DNA of 64,000 nucleotides from Sphingomonas phyllosphaerae FA2 (GTDB lineage Bacteria > Pseudomonadota > Alphaproteobacteria > Sphingomonadales > Sphingomonadaceae). The stretch spans positions 1,043,676-1,107,675 of the forward strand of contig NZ_KE386571.1 in the NCBI RefSeq assembly GCF_000427645.1. The letters are read 5' to 3'. Shown one piece after another: positions 35,364-44,214 of the stretch (position 1 is its first letter; each line of letters starts with the position of its first letter). Under the pieces are notes generated by a model. It was not told the DNA's origin. It ran no database searches and saw only the letters and a list, made by a program, of their open reading frames with translations. A program made the translations under genes and the position numbers.

Positions 35364-37763
35364 TCACGCCGCCGGGCAGGCCGCCCCGGCCGGATCGGTC
35401 GCAAGCCGCACGTCCGACACCGACAGTGCGAACGGCGCATCGGCGTCGATCGCCATCGGCGTCGATACCTTCTCCACGGTTGCGCCACGATCGCGGAAGC
35501 ACTTCAGCGGCACGCGCAGCACCTGCCACCCGCTCTTGCCGAGCAGCGGCGCAACGTCGACGCGCGCGCCACCCAGCGCCAGCCCGACCGGCCCCTTCGC
35601 CGGCGTGTCGATGCGATAGGTGATCTGCAGGTTCAGGTCGGCGTTGGTCTCGCGCAGCAGCGACAGGTCCGGCCCGGCGATCTTCGCCGCGCCCTTGCCC
35701 TTCCACGTCAGTCGTACCGCGCCTTCCTGTGCGGTCGCGCTGTCCACCGCGAGGCGCGAAATCGCCGGGTCGAGGTCGAGCCGGAACGGGGCAGGCACCT
35801 TGCCACGCGCGAAGAACAGGCTGGTATTGGCGAGGCTTGCATCGACCCCCGCCACCTCGCTGAGCGCGCCGACCTTGCCCGGCCTTGCGTAGCTCAGCCC
35901 GTAGCCGAACGGAAACAGCGGGTCGTAACCGGGCGCTCCGCGGTTGAGCGTGAACTGCCCCGCCGACTTCGGCCAGCTGAACGACAGGGTGCCGGTGAAG
36001 TCGCGCTTGCCGCCGATCAGCACGTCGGCAACGCCTTCGCCTTCCGATCCGGGGAACCACGACGCGACGAACGCATCAGACTGGTTCAGCTCCGGGTTCA
36101 ACCACAACGGTCGCCCGGAGAGGAACACGGAGACGGTGGGGATGCCCGCCGCCTTCAGCGTCTTCAGCAGCGCCAGCGCCTGCTTGTCGCCGGCTTCGAA
36201 CTCCAGCGTGCGGACGTCGCCGCGCATCTCGGCATAGGGCTGCTCGCCGAACACGACGATCGCAACATCGGGTTTGGTCGTGAAACGGCCGTGGGTCGAC
36301 AGCGTCGCGGTGCCGCCCCCTGCCTTGGCCGCTGCGGCGATCCCGGCGAAGATCGACGTCGCGCCCGGGAAGTCGGCATTGGTGTTGCCGTCACCCTGCC
36401 ACGACAGCGTCCAGCCGCCCGACTGCCGCCCGATATCGTCCGCGGCGTCGCCTGCGACGAGGATGTTCGCGCTCGCCTTTATCGGCAACACGCCATTGTT
36501 CTTGAGCAGCACGAGGCTCTTGGCCACCGCCTCGCGCGCGACCGCGCGATGCGCGGCCGACCCGAGCTGCTGCGGCTGCGTCTCATAGGGGCGGGCAGGG
36601 TCGAACAGCCCCAGCTTCATCTTCACGCGCAGGATGCGCCGCACCGCATCGTCGATCCGCGCCATCGGGATCTTGCCCGAACGCGCGGCCGCAAGCGTCG
36701 TGTCGAACAGGCCCTTCCAGCTGTCCGGTGCCATCGCCATGTCGAGCCCGGCGTTGAAGGTCGCCGGGCAGTCGGTGTTGGTGCAGCCGGGGATTTGCCC
36801 ATGCCCGTTCCAGTCGCCGACCACGAAGCCCTCGAACCCCATCCGGCCCTTGAGCACGTCGGTCAACAGCGAGCGGTTGCCGTGCATCTTCTGCCCGTTC
36901 CAACTCGAGAAGCTCGACATCACCGTCATCGCCCCGGCCTTGATCGCGGGCGGGTAGCCGGCGGCGTGGATGCGGATCAGCGTGTCCTCATCGACCTGCG
37001 TGTCGCCCTGATCGACACCGTCCTTGGTGCCGCCGTCGCCCAGGAAGTGCTTCACGCTCGCCGCGACGTGGCCGTGCTGGATACCAACGGTGGCGCCGAC
37101 GCCCTGCAACCCCTCGACCATCGCACCCGAATAGGAGGCGACCACCGCGGGGTCCTCGGAATAGCCCTCGTAGCTGCGGCCCCAGCGGTCGTCCTGCGGC
37201 ACCGCCACCGTCGGCCCGAACGCCCAGTCGATCCCGGCCGCCGCCGTCTCCGCCGCGGTCGCTGCACCGATCTGCCGGATCAGCGCCGGGTCGCGCATCG
37301 CGCCCAGCGCGATATTGTGCGGGAAGATCGTCGCGCCGACGACATTGTTGTTGCCGTGCACCGCATCGACCCCGAACATCAGCGGGATCGCGGTGTGCCC
37401 GGCGCGCTGCTCCATCGCCACCGCATTGAACGCACGCGACGTCGCCACCCACGGCGCGGCCGGCGAGCGATCGGGGCTGCCGAGCGGCGGCGAGCTGCCC
37501 CCGGCGAGGATCGAGCCGAGCGGATATTTCCGCAGATCCTCGGGCTTGATCGCGCCAATATCGGCCTGGATCATCTGGCCGATCTTCTCTTCCAGCGACA
37601 GCCGGGCGAGCAAAGCGGTGACCTTCGCCTCGGTCGCCGGATCGACCAGCCCGCTGCTCTTCACGACCGGCCAGCGGTCGGGATGCGCGACCTGCGCGAC
37701 CGCCCCGCTTGCCGCGACCGTCATCAACGCCACCGCCAGATAGCTCACGCCCCGCATCGTCAT
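35364..37763 (-). CDS. GH3 beta-glucosidase/exo-glucanase, exported
   Basis: A 799-residue GH3 enzyme with a signal peptide (MTMRGVSYLAVALMTVAASGAVAQ). The N-terminal barrel has IPLMFGVDAVHGNNNV, the KHF motif (238-240) and nucleophile D317 in GFVVGDWNGHGQIPGC. The second domain contains KSLVLLKNNGVLP and the final GYDPLFPFGYGLSY. Beyond it a roughly 150-residue C-terminal beta-rich domain resembles the carbohydrate-binding tail of ExoP-type marine exo-beta-glucanases. It should cut beta-glucosides in the periplasm. The upstream 128 bp carries two LacI-type boxes at 37804-37815 and 37873-37884. The sugar symporter gene lies directly upstream on the same strand, giving a hydrolase-transporter pair. 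Confidence 0.92.
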   Translation of the reverse strand: MTMRGVSYLAVALMTVAASGAVAQVAHPDRWPVVKSSGLVDPATEAKVTALLARLSLEEKIGQMIQADIGAIKPEDLRKYPLGSILAGGSSPPLGSPDRSPAAPWVATSRAFNAVAMEQRAGHTAIPLMFGVDAVHGNNNVVGATIFPHNIALGAMRDPALIRQIGAATAAETAAAGIDWAFGPTVAVPQDDRWGRSYEGYSEDPAVVASYSGAMVEGLQGVGATVGIQHGHVAASVKHFLGDGGTKDGVDQGDTQVDEDTLIRIHAAGYPPAIKAGAMTVMSSFSSWNGQKMHGNRSLLTDVLKGRMGFEGFVVGDWNGHGQIPGCTNTDCPATFNAGLDMAMAPDSWKGLFDTTLAAARSGKIPMARIDDAVRRILRVKMKLGLFDPARPYETQPQQLGSAAHRAVAREAVAKSLVLLKNNGVLPIKASANILVAGDAADDIGRQSGGWTLSWQGDGNTNADFPGATSIFAGIAAAAKAGGGTATLSTHGRFTTKPDVAIVVFGEQPYAEMRGDVRTLEFEAGDKQALALLKTLKAAGIPTVSVFLSGRPLWLNPELNQSDAFVASWFPGSEGEGVADVLIGGKRDFTGTLSFSWPKSAGQFTLNRGAPGYDPLFPFGYGLSYARPGKVGALSEVAGVDASLANTSLFFARGKVPAPFRLDLDPAISRLAVDSATAQEGAVRLTWKGKGAAKIAGPDLSLLRETNADLNLQITYRIDTPAKGPVGLALGGARVDVAPLLGKSGWQVLRVPLKCFRDRGATVEKVSTPMAIDADAPFALSVSDVRLATDPAGAACPAA

Positions 37764-37803
37764 CCCCGCCTGCCTTCTATCGTCGTTCTGACTCGGCAGT
37801 GCT

Positions 37804-37815
37804 GATAACGCTATC
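37804..37815. promoter_or_regulatory. LacI-type operator candidate upstream of GH3 (proximal)
   Basis: GATAACGCTATC is a 12-bp near-palindrome (one mismatched pair) centred on CG, 40 bp before the GH3 start. It matches the GNTAGCGCTANC pattern of the other candidate boxes in the window except for A in place of G on one arm. Central CG palindromes of this size are typical LacI/GalR-family sites. Confidence 0.5.
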
Positions 37816-37872
37816 CGCTCTGGCTTGCCAATGCCGATCAACGCGCAGGGGCAGGAGCGGTGCAATCAATTT

Positions 37873-37884
37873 GATAGCGCTAAC
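37873..37884. promoter_or_regulatory. LacI-type operator candidate upstream of GH3 (distal)
   Basis: GATAGCGCTAAC contains the perfect core TAGCGCTA flanked by G and C. It lies 109 bp before the GH3 start and just after the symporter stop. Two boxes about 69 bp apart would allow looping, a common arrangement for LacI-family repressors. Confidence 0.55.
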
Positions 37885-37891
37885 CGCCCGG

Positions 37892-39487
37892 TCACCACCA
37901 CGTTGCGTAGAGTGCGATCAGGATCAGCACGATGCCTAGGCTCGCGACGTTGAACCCTTTCGTGGTGCGGAAATCGATGCCTTGCACGGTCACGCGATTG
38001 GCGTCTGCGCGAGACTTCACCAGCAACGACAGCACAACTGCCAGCGCGAGGCTCAGCAGGAACACCAGGCTCATGCGGTTGAGGAACGGCAGGCCCGGCA
38101 AAGCGGCGCGCAGCACGTACGACAACACCACCGATGCCACTGCGGCCCCGATCGCTCCCGCTTCGTTCGCACGCTTCCAGAACAGGCCCAGCAGGAAGAT
38201 CACCGTGATCCCCGGTGTGAAGAAGCCGGAGAATTCCTGGATGAACTGGAATGCCTGATCCGACTGCCCGATCAACGGCCGCGCGGTCAGCATCGCGATC
38301 ACGATCGCCACGCAGGCGGCGATGCGCCCGACCAGCACCAGTTGCCGCTCGCGCGCGGGATCGGCGCGCCCGTCCTCTGCGGAGGTCGGGCGGCCGAACT
38401 GCTTGGCATACAGGTCGAGCGTGAAGATCGTCGCGATCGCGTTAATCTTCGATGCGGTCGACGCGATGATCGCCGCGATCAGCGCCGCGAACACCAGCCC
38501 CAGCAATCCGGGCGGCAACAGCCGCAGCATCGCGGGATATGCCTGGTCGGGTTTGGCGAGATCGGGCGCCAGCACCACCGCTGCGATGCCGGGCAAAACG
38601 ATGACCAACGGCATGAGCAGTTTCAGGAAAGCGGCGAACACGATGCCCTTTTGGGCTTCGGGCAGGCTCTTCGCCGCGAGCGCGCGCTGGATGATGTACT
38701 GGTTGAACCCCCAGTAGCTCAGATTGGCGATCCACATGCCACCGATCAGCACCGCGAGCCCCGGCAGCTCCTTATAATGGGGGTTGTCGGGGGACAGGAT
38801 CATGTCGAAGTGATCCGGAACGCGCCGCGTCAGCTCCGAAAAGCCGCCGACGATCCCGGCATCGCCACCGATCGCCCGCAACGTCAGCGCCGACACCATC
38901 AATCCGCCCAGCACCAGCAGCGTCACCTGCACGATATCGGTCAGCGCGACCGCCTTCAGTCCGCCACGCAGCTGATATAACACGGCAAATGCGCCGAGGC
39001 CGACCAGCGCGAGGTCCTGGTTGACCCCGGCGACCTGCGTCACGGCGATCGATCCCAGCCAGATGATCGAGGTGAGATTCACGAAGATATACAAGGCCAG
39101 CCAGAACACCGCCATGATCGTGCGGATCGACGTGCCGTACCGCTGCTCCAGGAACTGCGGCATCGTGTAGATGCGGTTGTGGAGAAAGATCGGCAGGAAG
39201 AACTTGCCGACAATCAACAATGTAGCGCCCGCCATCCATTCATAGGAGGCGATCGCCAATCCGATCGCATAACCCGACCCGGCCATGCCGACGATCTGCT
39301 CGGCTGAAATATTGGCGGCGATCAGCGACGCACCGACCGCCCACCACGGCAGCGCCTTGGACGCGAGGAAATAGTCCGACGTGTCCTTGCTCTCGCCAGC
39401 CTTGTCGCGGCTAACCCATTGCGCGAGCACGAAGATGCCGATCGCGTAGCCAATCACCACGACCAGATCGATCGTCTGCAACGTCAT
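37892..39487 (-). CDS. Sodium:solute symporter family, SGLT-like sugar transporter
   Basis: A 531-residue membrane protein of the SSS family with about 14 hydrophobic helices. The N-terminus is MTLQTIDLVVVIGYAIGIFV, then SDYFLASKALPWWAVGASLIAANISAEQIVGMAGSGYA (the sodium-site helix region). Later come GGLKAVALTDIVQVTLLVLGG, YWGFNQYIIQRALAAKSL and LIAAIIASTASKINAIATIFTLDLY. The last two features resemble vSGLT-type sugar symporters. The ATG at 39487 is preceded by GGGAGGAAG. It is upstream of GH3 on the same strand, so uptake of the released glucose or a related sugar is likely. Confidence 0.87.
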   Translation of the reverse strand: MTLQTIDLVVVIGYAIGIFVLAQWVSRDKAGESKDTSDYFLASKALPWWAVGASLIAANISAEQIVGMAGSGYAIGLAIASYEWMAGATLLIVGKFFLPIFLHNRIYTMPQFLEQRYGTSIRTIMAVFWLALYIFVNLTSIIWLGSIAVTQVAGVNQDLALVGLGAFAVLYQLRGGLKAVALTDIVQVTLLVLGGLMVSALTLRAIGGDAGIVGGFSELTRRVPDHFDMILSPDNPHYKELPGLAVLIGGMWIANLSYWGFNQYIIQRALAAKSLPEAQKGIVFAAFLKLLMPLVIVLPGIAAVVLAPDLAKPDQAYPAMLRLLPPGLLGLVFAALIAAIIASTASKINAIATIFTLDLYAKQFGRPTSAEDGRADPARERQLVLVGRIAACVAIVIAMLTARPLIGQSDQAFQFIQEFSGFFTPGITVIFLLGLFWKRANEAGAIGAAVASVVLSYVLRAALPGLPFLNRMSLVFLLSLALAVVLSLLVKSRADANRVTVQGIDFRTTKGFNVASLGIVLILIALYATWW

Positions 39488-39861
39488 CCTGCTTCCTCCC
39501 CGCAATCTCCGCACCTGTTTAGCGTGCCGGACAGCGCCGTCCATGATGGTCGCGACGAGCGTTCACGGCATTTTACCCGGATCGGGAAAAAGCGGGCGAG
39601 GCAGCGGCTTTGAACACTGGATCGGATACCGCGACACCGTTCCGAGATCATCGGCGAACACCGAAAGGGTTGATTGCCAACACAAGGCGGGCGCGGCTGT
39701 TTAGACAAATGCGGACGGCGATCTCTCCACGGACCTTCAGCCAGAGAGTCGCGTCCGGCAAGAATTCGCGAAGGACCGCTGGTCTTGCGCTCTACGACGT
39801 GGGGCCATTCTGTGAGGCGGCGAGCACTGCCGCAAAAAATATCGAGTGGCAGGAGCCCGCT
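39488..39861. other. Intergenic region between symporter and GH1-like gene
   Basis: A 374 bp stretch upstream of the symporter. Short open frames here (for example on the plus strand at 39610-39909) lack homology-like patterns and a ribosome site. A small GCCCGC/GCGGGC hairpin at about 39855-39874 overlaps the GH1-like stop and might act as its terminator, but it has no T-tract. Nothing else was recognised. Confidence 0.45.
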
Positions 39862-41541
39862 TTATTGAGGCGGGCATTGCTCATGCGCTTGCGACATCGC
39901 GAGGGTTAGTGTGTCCTGCCCGAAGCGCCACGTACCCGGTGCGCCATCGATCAGCAGATCGAGCGCGGCGTCGATAATGCCGGGGCATTGCACGGATGAA
40001 ACCCTGCCAATCGGAATGATCTCGGCCTTAATCGTGAAGTGTGGCGTGTTGCTCGTGTCATCACGCCGATTGAATAGCTCGATCACGCCCCACGGATCGG
40101 TCGCAGCGCTGCCGCTCGAGGGTTCGTTCACGACATAGTTGATCGCGCGACGGGTGCAGGCTTGCGCGACGATGCTGCAGTCATCCGGGTCGCCGACGAT
40201 CAGCAGCGGGCGGCCGCCGGCCGGCGCACTCGCTTGCACCACGGCCGGTGCCCCGTAGAGGATCCGGTCGGGGCGCCGCCACCAGCCGGGTGCGGCGGCA
40301 ACGTCATGGCGAAGCTCGCCCCTCGGCAGCGCCTGCCACAAGGCCGCCAGCGCCGTCGGGCGCGGGACGCCGGAGGAAAGGTCGAACACGCCGGGTTCGT
40401 AGCGATCGCCGCCGGTCAAAAGCGTGTTCCAGCCGTAGCTTCCCAGCAGCGACCACGCGGTGACCGCACGAACGTCAATTCCTTTGTCACGCGCCGCTTG
40501 CGCCATGTCCCACGCCTCGGCTGCCCAGCGAAGCTGTTCCTCGCGTGTCGAACCATTGTGCACTTCGGTAATCGCGATCGGCGTGGCGTAACGATCCCAC
40601 GCCTCACGTAATGCGTTGGCGAACCCTCCTTGCGGCGGATCCAGGACCCGCACCGCCTCGGTGTCGGCAAAGTAGAGCTGATCGTTGCCGCCGTGCAGGT
40701 GCGGGGGGTACTGTTCGGTGCGATGGTCGAGAAACCGGTCGCTTGTCAGGTAATGGTTCAGGCCGATCACGTCGGGCGGGCAAGGATCGTCGGCTATCCG
40801 GCGGATGCGATCCTCCAACCCGAGCCGTACCATGATCTCCCACAACGAATGATGACGGTCGACGCGGCCGCCCAGCAGGTCCCAGCTCGCCCACCGCCGC
40901 AAATTGTCGTGCTCGGCTTGCGCCGTCAGCTCCGGGGTAGCGTAGGTTCGACCGAGATCCTCGGTCTGGATCAATCGCGCCGCAGGATTGATGCGTCGGA
41001 TCGCCCGCATCGCCGCGCGCGTCGCGTCGATCTGGTTCAGCAACGCGATCCAGAAAGCGCGCTCGCTCCGTTCGTGCGGGTACCAATGCCCATAGAGCGC
41101 CGAGAAGCGCGCGGTGGTGAGCGGTTCGTTGACGGGCGTCCATTCCTCCACCCAATCGTAGCGTTCTGCGACCAGCCCGGCGAAATGACCAAGCCCGCTC
41201 GCGAATCCCTCATCCAGCAGATGGGTGTGGCGTGGGCCGCTGCCGTGATGGACGAGGCCGACGATCGGCCGGATGTCCAGCTCGCGCAATCGGGAAAGCC
41301 GCGCGTCCGCCCACGTCCAGTCCGGTCCTCCGCCCGGCGCGCTAAGCGTGCGTTCCCACAGTACGGGGTAGCGGATCGCGCTCAGACCCAGGTCTGCGAA
41401 CAGATCAAGGTCACTGATGCGATGGTGATGACCGCTCAATATCGTCTGATCACGGTAACCCTCGCGCGTGCGGTTCACCGTGCACTCGGTTCCGCCCCAG
41501 AGTTCCAGCGGCGACATCGGTATGGATCGTGTGCCGGTCAA
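39862..41541 (-). CDS. GH1-like glycosidase with eroded RmlD-type C-terminal domain
   Basis: A 559-residue protein. Residues 10-430 form a GH1-related barrel with the acid/base Glu in EWTPVNEPLTTARF (E139) and the nucleophile Glu in ATPIAITEVHNGST (E326). Residues 443-550 look like the two ends of an RmlD/dTDP-4-dehydrorhamnose-reductase domain: GGRPLLIVGDPDDCSIVAQA at the front and DAALDLLIDGAPGTWRFG at the back. The glycine-rich cofactor loop and most of the middle are missing. Fusions of GH1 with a complete RmlD domain (about 700 residues) are known in related bacteria. It overlaps the upstream receiver-like gene by ATGA. A role in making or remodelling an exported glycan is inferred from neighbours; no signal peptide is present. 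Confidence 0.75.
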   Translation of the reverse strand: MTGTRSIPMSPLELWGGTECTVNRTREGYRDQTILSGHHHRISDLDLFADLGLSAIRYPVLWERTLSAPGGGPDWTWADARLSRLRELDIRPIVGLVHHGSGPRHTHLLDEGFASGLGHFAGLVAERYDWVEEWTPVNEPLTTARFSALYGHWYPHERSERAFWIALLNQIDATRAAMRAIRRINPAARLIQTEDLGRTYATPELTAQAEHDNLRRWASWDLLGGRVDRHHSLWEIMVRLGLEDRIRRIADDPCPPDVIGLNHYLTSDRFLDHRTEQYPPHLHGGNDQLYFADTEAVRVLDPPQGGFANALREAWDRYATPIAITEVHNGSTREEQLRWAAEAWDMAQAARDKGIDVRAVTAWSLLGSYGWNTLLTGGDRYEPGVFDLSSGVPRPTALAALWQALPRGELRHDVAAAPGWWRRPDRILYGAPAVVQASAPAGGRPLLIVGDPDDCSIVAQACTRRAINYVVNEPSSGSAATDPWGVIELFNRRDDTSNTPHFTIKAEIIPIGRVSSVQCPGIIDAALDLLIDGAPGTWRFGQDTLTLAMSQAHEQCPPQ

Positions 41542-41927
41542 AGCTGCATCGGCCGGTTGAGCGGTCGCCGGAGCATATCGCGCAGCGCGCTTACCACCTG
41601 GAACGCCGCGTATGGCGCCTCAAGACTTCGGAGCAGGCCAGTCGACGGCAGGACAAGGGTGGGGGCGGAATGAAGGACGAGCATCGCAAGCGCCCCGCGC
41701 CGCGCCGCATCGATCAGGCGACCGTCGTCCGCCGCCTTTCGGCTTTGGCTCACCACCACTGCATCGGGGAATGGATCGCCGAGCCAAGGAACGCCGTCGG
41801 TCGTCGTGGGAGCATCGACCACGATCGCACCGGCAGCGATCATCACCTTGGAAAGGTACTCCCGTTGGAAATTGTCTTCGTGCGCGATGAGGACGCGCAT
41901 GCCGGTGAGTTCGTGAGCGATCAGCAT
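41538..41927 (-). CDS. Receiver-like protein lacking the phospho-acceptor Asp (pseudo-receiver)
   Basis: A 129-residue protein whose spacing follows a CheY-like receiver: MRVLIAHEDNFQREYLSKVMIAAGAIVV at the front, then PDAVVVSQSRKAADD where a phosphorylatable Asp is expected, and SLEAPYAAFQVVSALRDML where K-P-Y/F is expected. In this reading the acceptor Asp is replaced (the position reads S or V) and the signature Lys is absent. So it is probably a phosphorylation-independent regulator or a decaying receiver. It starts 14 bp after the fusion glycosyltransferase gene and overlaps the GH1-like gene (ATGA), so it belongs to the same operon. An internal ATG at 41903 is an alternative start. Function unknown. 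Confidence 0.6.
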   Translation of the reverse strand: MLIAHELTGMRVLIAHEDNFQREYLSKVMIAAGAIVVDAPTTTDGVPWLGDPFPDAVVVSQSRKAADDGRLIDAARRGALAMLVLHSAPTLVLPSTGLLRSLEAPYAAFQVVSALRDMLRRPLNRPMQL

Positions 41928-41940
41928 TGCAGCACGTCCG

Positions 41941-44214
41941 CTATTCGGCTGCGGTCGCCATCGCGGTTGCGTCCTGACGCGCGTGCCACCGGCGCCAGGT
42001 TGCCAGCGCCTGACCCACGACCTGGTCCATATTGTAATAGCGATAGGTCGCCAGTCGCCCGACGAACAGAACGTCCGGCTCAGCAAGCGTCAGTGCCTCG
42101 TAGCGCTTGAACAATGCCTGGTTCTCGGGCCGGGGAATCGGATAATATGGGTCTCCGGTGGCGGCGGGATACTCGTAGGTGACGCTGGTCACCGGCGATT
42201 GCTGCCCGGTCAGGTGCTTGTACTCGGTCACGCGGGTGTAAGGCACCGCCTCATCGGGGTAATTGACCACTGCGACCTGCTGGTGCCGAGCGACGGGCAG
42301 GGTGCGATGTTCGAAGCGAAGCGAGCGATACGGCAGCGGGCCGTACCGCTGTTCAAAATATTCGTCGATCGGTCCGGTGAAGACGAGCAGATCGTACGTC
42401 ACCGCGTCCTTCACCGCCGCAAAATCGGTGCCGAGTTTTAGCGTGATGTTAGGATGGTCGAGCATGGCTGCGAACATGGCGGTATAGCCCTTGTCCGGCA
42501 TCGCCTGAAACGTGTCGTTGAAATAGCGGTCGTCCGTATTGGTTCGGGTCGGCACCCGTGCGGTGACCGCCTTGTCCAGTTCCGACGGGTCCAGCCCCCA
42601 TTGCTTGCGCGTATAGCCCCGGAAGAAGAGGCGGTAGAGTTCCTGCCCGACCGACGAGACGACGACATCCTCCGAGGTGCGGATCGTCTCCACCGGTTCG
42701 GCGCGCGCGGCCAGGAACTCGGCCGCGTCAGCCTCGGTCTCAAGTCCGGCGTCGAACAGCGTGTTGAGCGTCGTACGATTGATCGGGACAGGCACTTGAT
42801 GACCGAGGACATCCGCCAGGACACGATGTTCGTAGTCGCGCCAGCCGGTGAAGCGCGAGAGGTAGTCGAACACTTCGGCCGAGTTGGTGTGGAAGATATG
42901 CGGTCCGTACTGATGGATCAGGATGCCGGCAGCATCCTCGACGTCATAGGCGTTGCCCGCGATATGCGGTCGGCGATCGACGACGAGGACCCGGCGGCCG
43001 CTTTGCGAGGCCAGCCGTTCCGCCATGACCGCACCCGCAAAGCCGGCGCCGACCACGAGGCAGTCGTAATGTTCGCGCGCGGAGGCGGGCAGATAAGGCT
43101 CGATCTTCGCCAGCATCGCGGCCGCGGTGTCGTCCCACGACATCGCGGCGAGCATCGCATCGGCGGCATCGCGCCAATCGTGATCCTGACCGCGGGCGAG
43201 CGCCAGCGCTTCCTCGCAGGCCGTGATGAAGTCGGGCCCGCTCTCGGCAATTCGAACCGCGCGCGCTCCCCCGTATTGTCGGACCACGTCGGCGACGGGC
43301 GTGGACACCACAGGGCGACCGGCGGCGAGATATTCCGGCGTCTTGGTCGGACTGATGAAACGCGTCGCCTCGTTGATCGCGAACGGCATCAACGCCACGT
43401 CCCATTGGGCGATCGTCGCCGGCAATTCCTCATACGACCGTGACCCGGGGTAGTGCAGGTTTGCACGGCGCGGCAGCTCGGCCGGGTCGATCTTCACGAC
43501 CGGACCGACGACTTCGATCGTCCACTCCGGATGAGCTTCGGCGATCGTGCCGAGCAGCGCGAGATCCATTCGCTCGTCGATGACGCCAAAGAAGCCAAAG
43601 GAGGGTGCACGCTCATCGTTGCCGCGTTCGACGCGCGCTGCCGAGAAATGAGCGACATCGACGCTGGAGGGGAAAGCGTGGACGCTGGGGTGCCGGTCAC
43701 GCTTTGCTTCGTACAGACTCCAACCGCCGGTGAAGACTAGGTCCGCTAGTCCAAGAAGCTCGTCTTCCAATTGCAGCAAGGCTGGCGGCGCAAACCGGAA
43801 TGCGGAAAGCTCGTCCATACAGTCGTAGACGGTGCAAGCGGCAATCACGCCGCGCGAGAACGTCAACATCATCGGCGTGTAATACCAGCGCACGCTGACG
43901 GGCGGCTCGTCGGCAAGAAAGCGGTCGAGCAGGTCCGTGAGCACCTTGTGCGTCGCGGTGTCGTCCAGCCCGGCGGGTAGTTGCGGGGTCACCACCCGTA
44001 TGTCGCCCGTTTTTGCATGCACGCGAAGATTCGGCGCCGCTACCGCGCCGATCTCGGCTTCCTCCCAAACCACTACGGAAAAGCGTCGAGCCAGCCGGGT
44101 CAGTAGATGCTGGGGACGCTGAAAGACGAAGTCCCAGCGCAGATGTGAAAAGCAGAGCAGCAGCTCGCGATTGCCGGTTGTCGTGGAAAGGTTAGCGTGT
44201 GCCACGACAGACAT
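41941..44214 (-). CDS. glf: Glycosyltransferase :: UDP-galactopyranose mutase fusion
   Basis: A 757-residue two-domain protein. Residues 1-375 are a GT-B-like glycosyltransferase (ELLLCFSHLRWDFVFQRPQH at the front, YDCMDELSAFRF, FGFFGVIDERMDLALL and SPTKTPEYLAAGRPVVSTPV). From about 383 a UDP-galactopyranose mutase begins with the FAD-binding YDCLVVGAGFAGAVMAERL and contains IHQYGPHIFHTNS, FFRGYTRKQWG and RVTEYKHLTGQ. It would convert UDP-Galp to UDP-Galf and possibly transfer it. The ATG at 44214 follows GGGAG; an ATG 45 nt upstream lacks a site. It is first of three tightly packed minus-strand genes. Fusion of mutase with a transferase is notable: it suggests direct hand-over of the furanose donor. 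Confidence 0.88.
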   Translation of the reverse strand: MSVVAHANLSTTTGNRELLLCFSHLRWDFVFQRPQHLLTRLARRFSVVVWEEAEIGAVAAPNLRVHAKTGDIRVVTPQLPAGLDDTATHKVLTDLLDRFLADEPPVSVRWYYTPMMLTFSRGVIAACTVYDCMDELSAFRFAPPALLQLEDELLGLADLVFTGGWSLYEAKRDRHPSVHAFPSSVDVAHFSAARVERGNDERAPSFGFFGVIDERMDLALLGTIAEAHPEWTIEVVGPVVKIDPAELPRRANLHYPGSRSYEELPATIAQWDVALMPFAINEATRFISPTKTPEYLAAGRPVVSTPVADVVRQYGGARAVRIAESGPDFITACEEALALARGQDHDWRDAADAMLAAMSWDDTAAAMLAKIEPYLPASAREHYDCLVVGAGFAGAVMAERLASQSGRRVLVVDRRPHIAGNAYDVEDAAGILIHQYGPHIFHTNSAEVFDYLSRFTGWRDYEHRVLADVLGHQVPVPINRTTLNTLFDAGLETEADAAEFLAARAEPVETIRTSEDVVVSSVGQELYRLFFRGYTRKQWGLDPSELDKAVTARVPTRTNTDDRYFNDTFQAMPDKGYTAMFAAMLDHPNITLKLGTDFAAVKDAVTYDLLVFTGPIDEYFEQRYGPLPYRSLRFEHRTLPVARHQQVAVVNYPDEAVPYTRVTEYKHLTGQQSPVTSVTYEYPAATGDPYYPIPRPENQALFKRYEALTLAEPDVLFVGRLATYRYYNMDQVVGQALATWRRWHARQDATAMATAAE

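Noticed and set aside
35334..37805. 823-codon plus-strand frame opposite the GH3 gene
   Set aside because: Shadow of a GC-rich gene with no motif; the GH3 catalytic segments on the minus strand are unambiguous.
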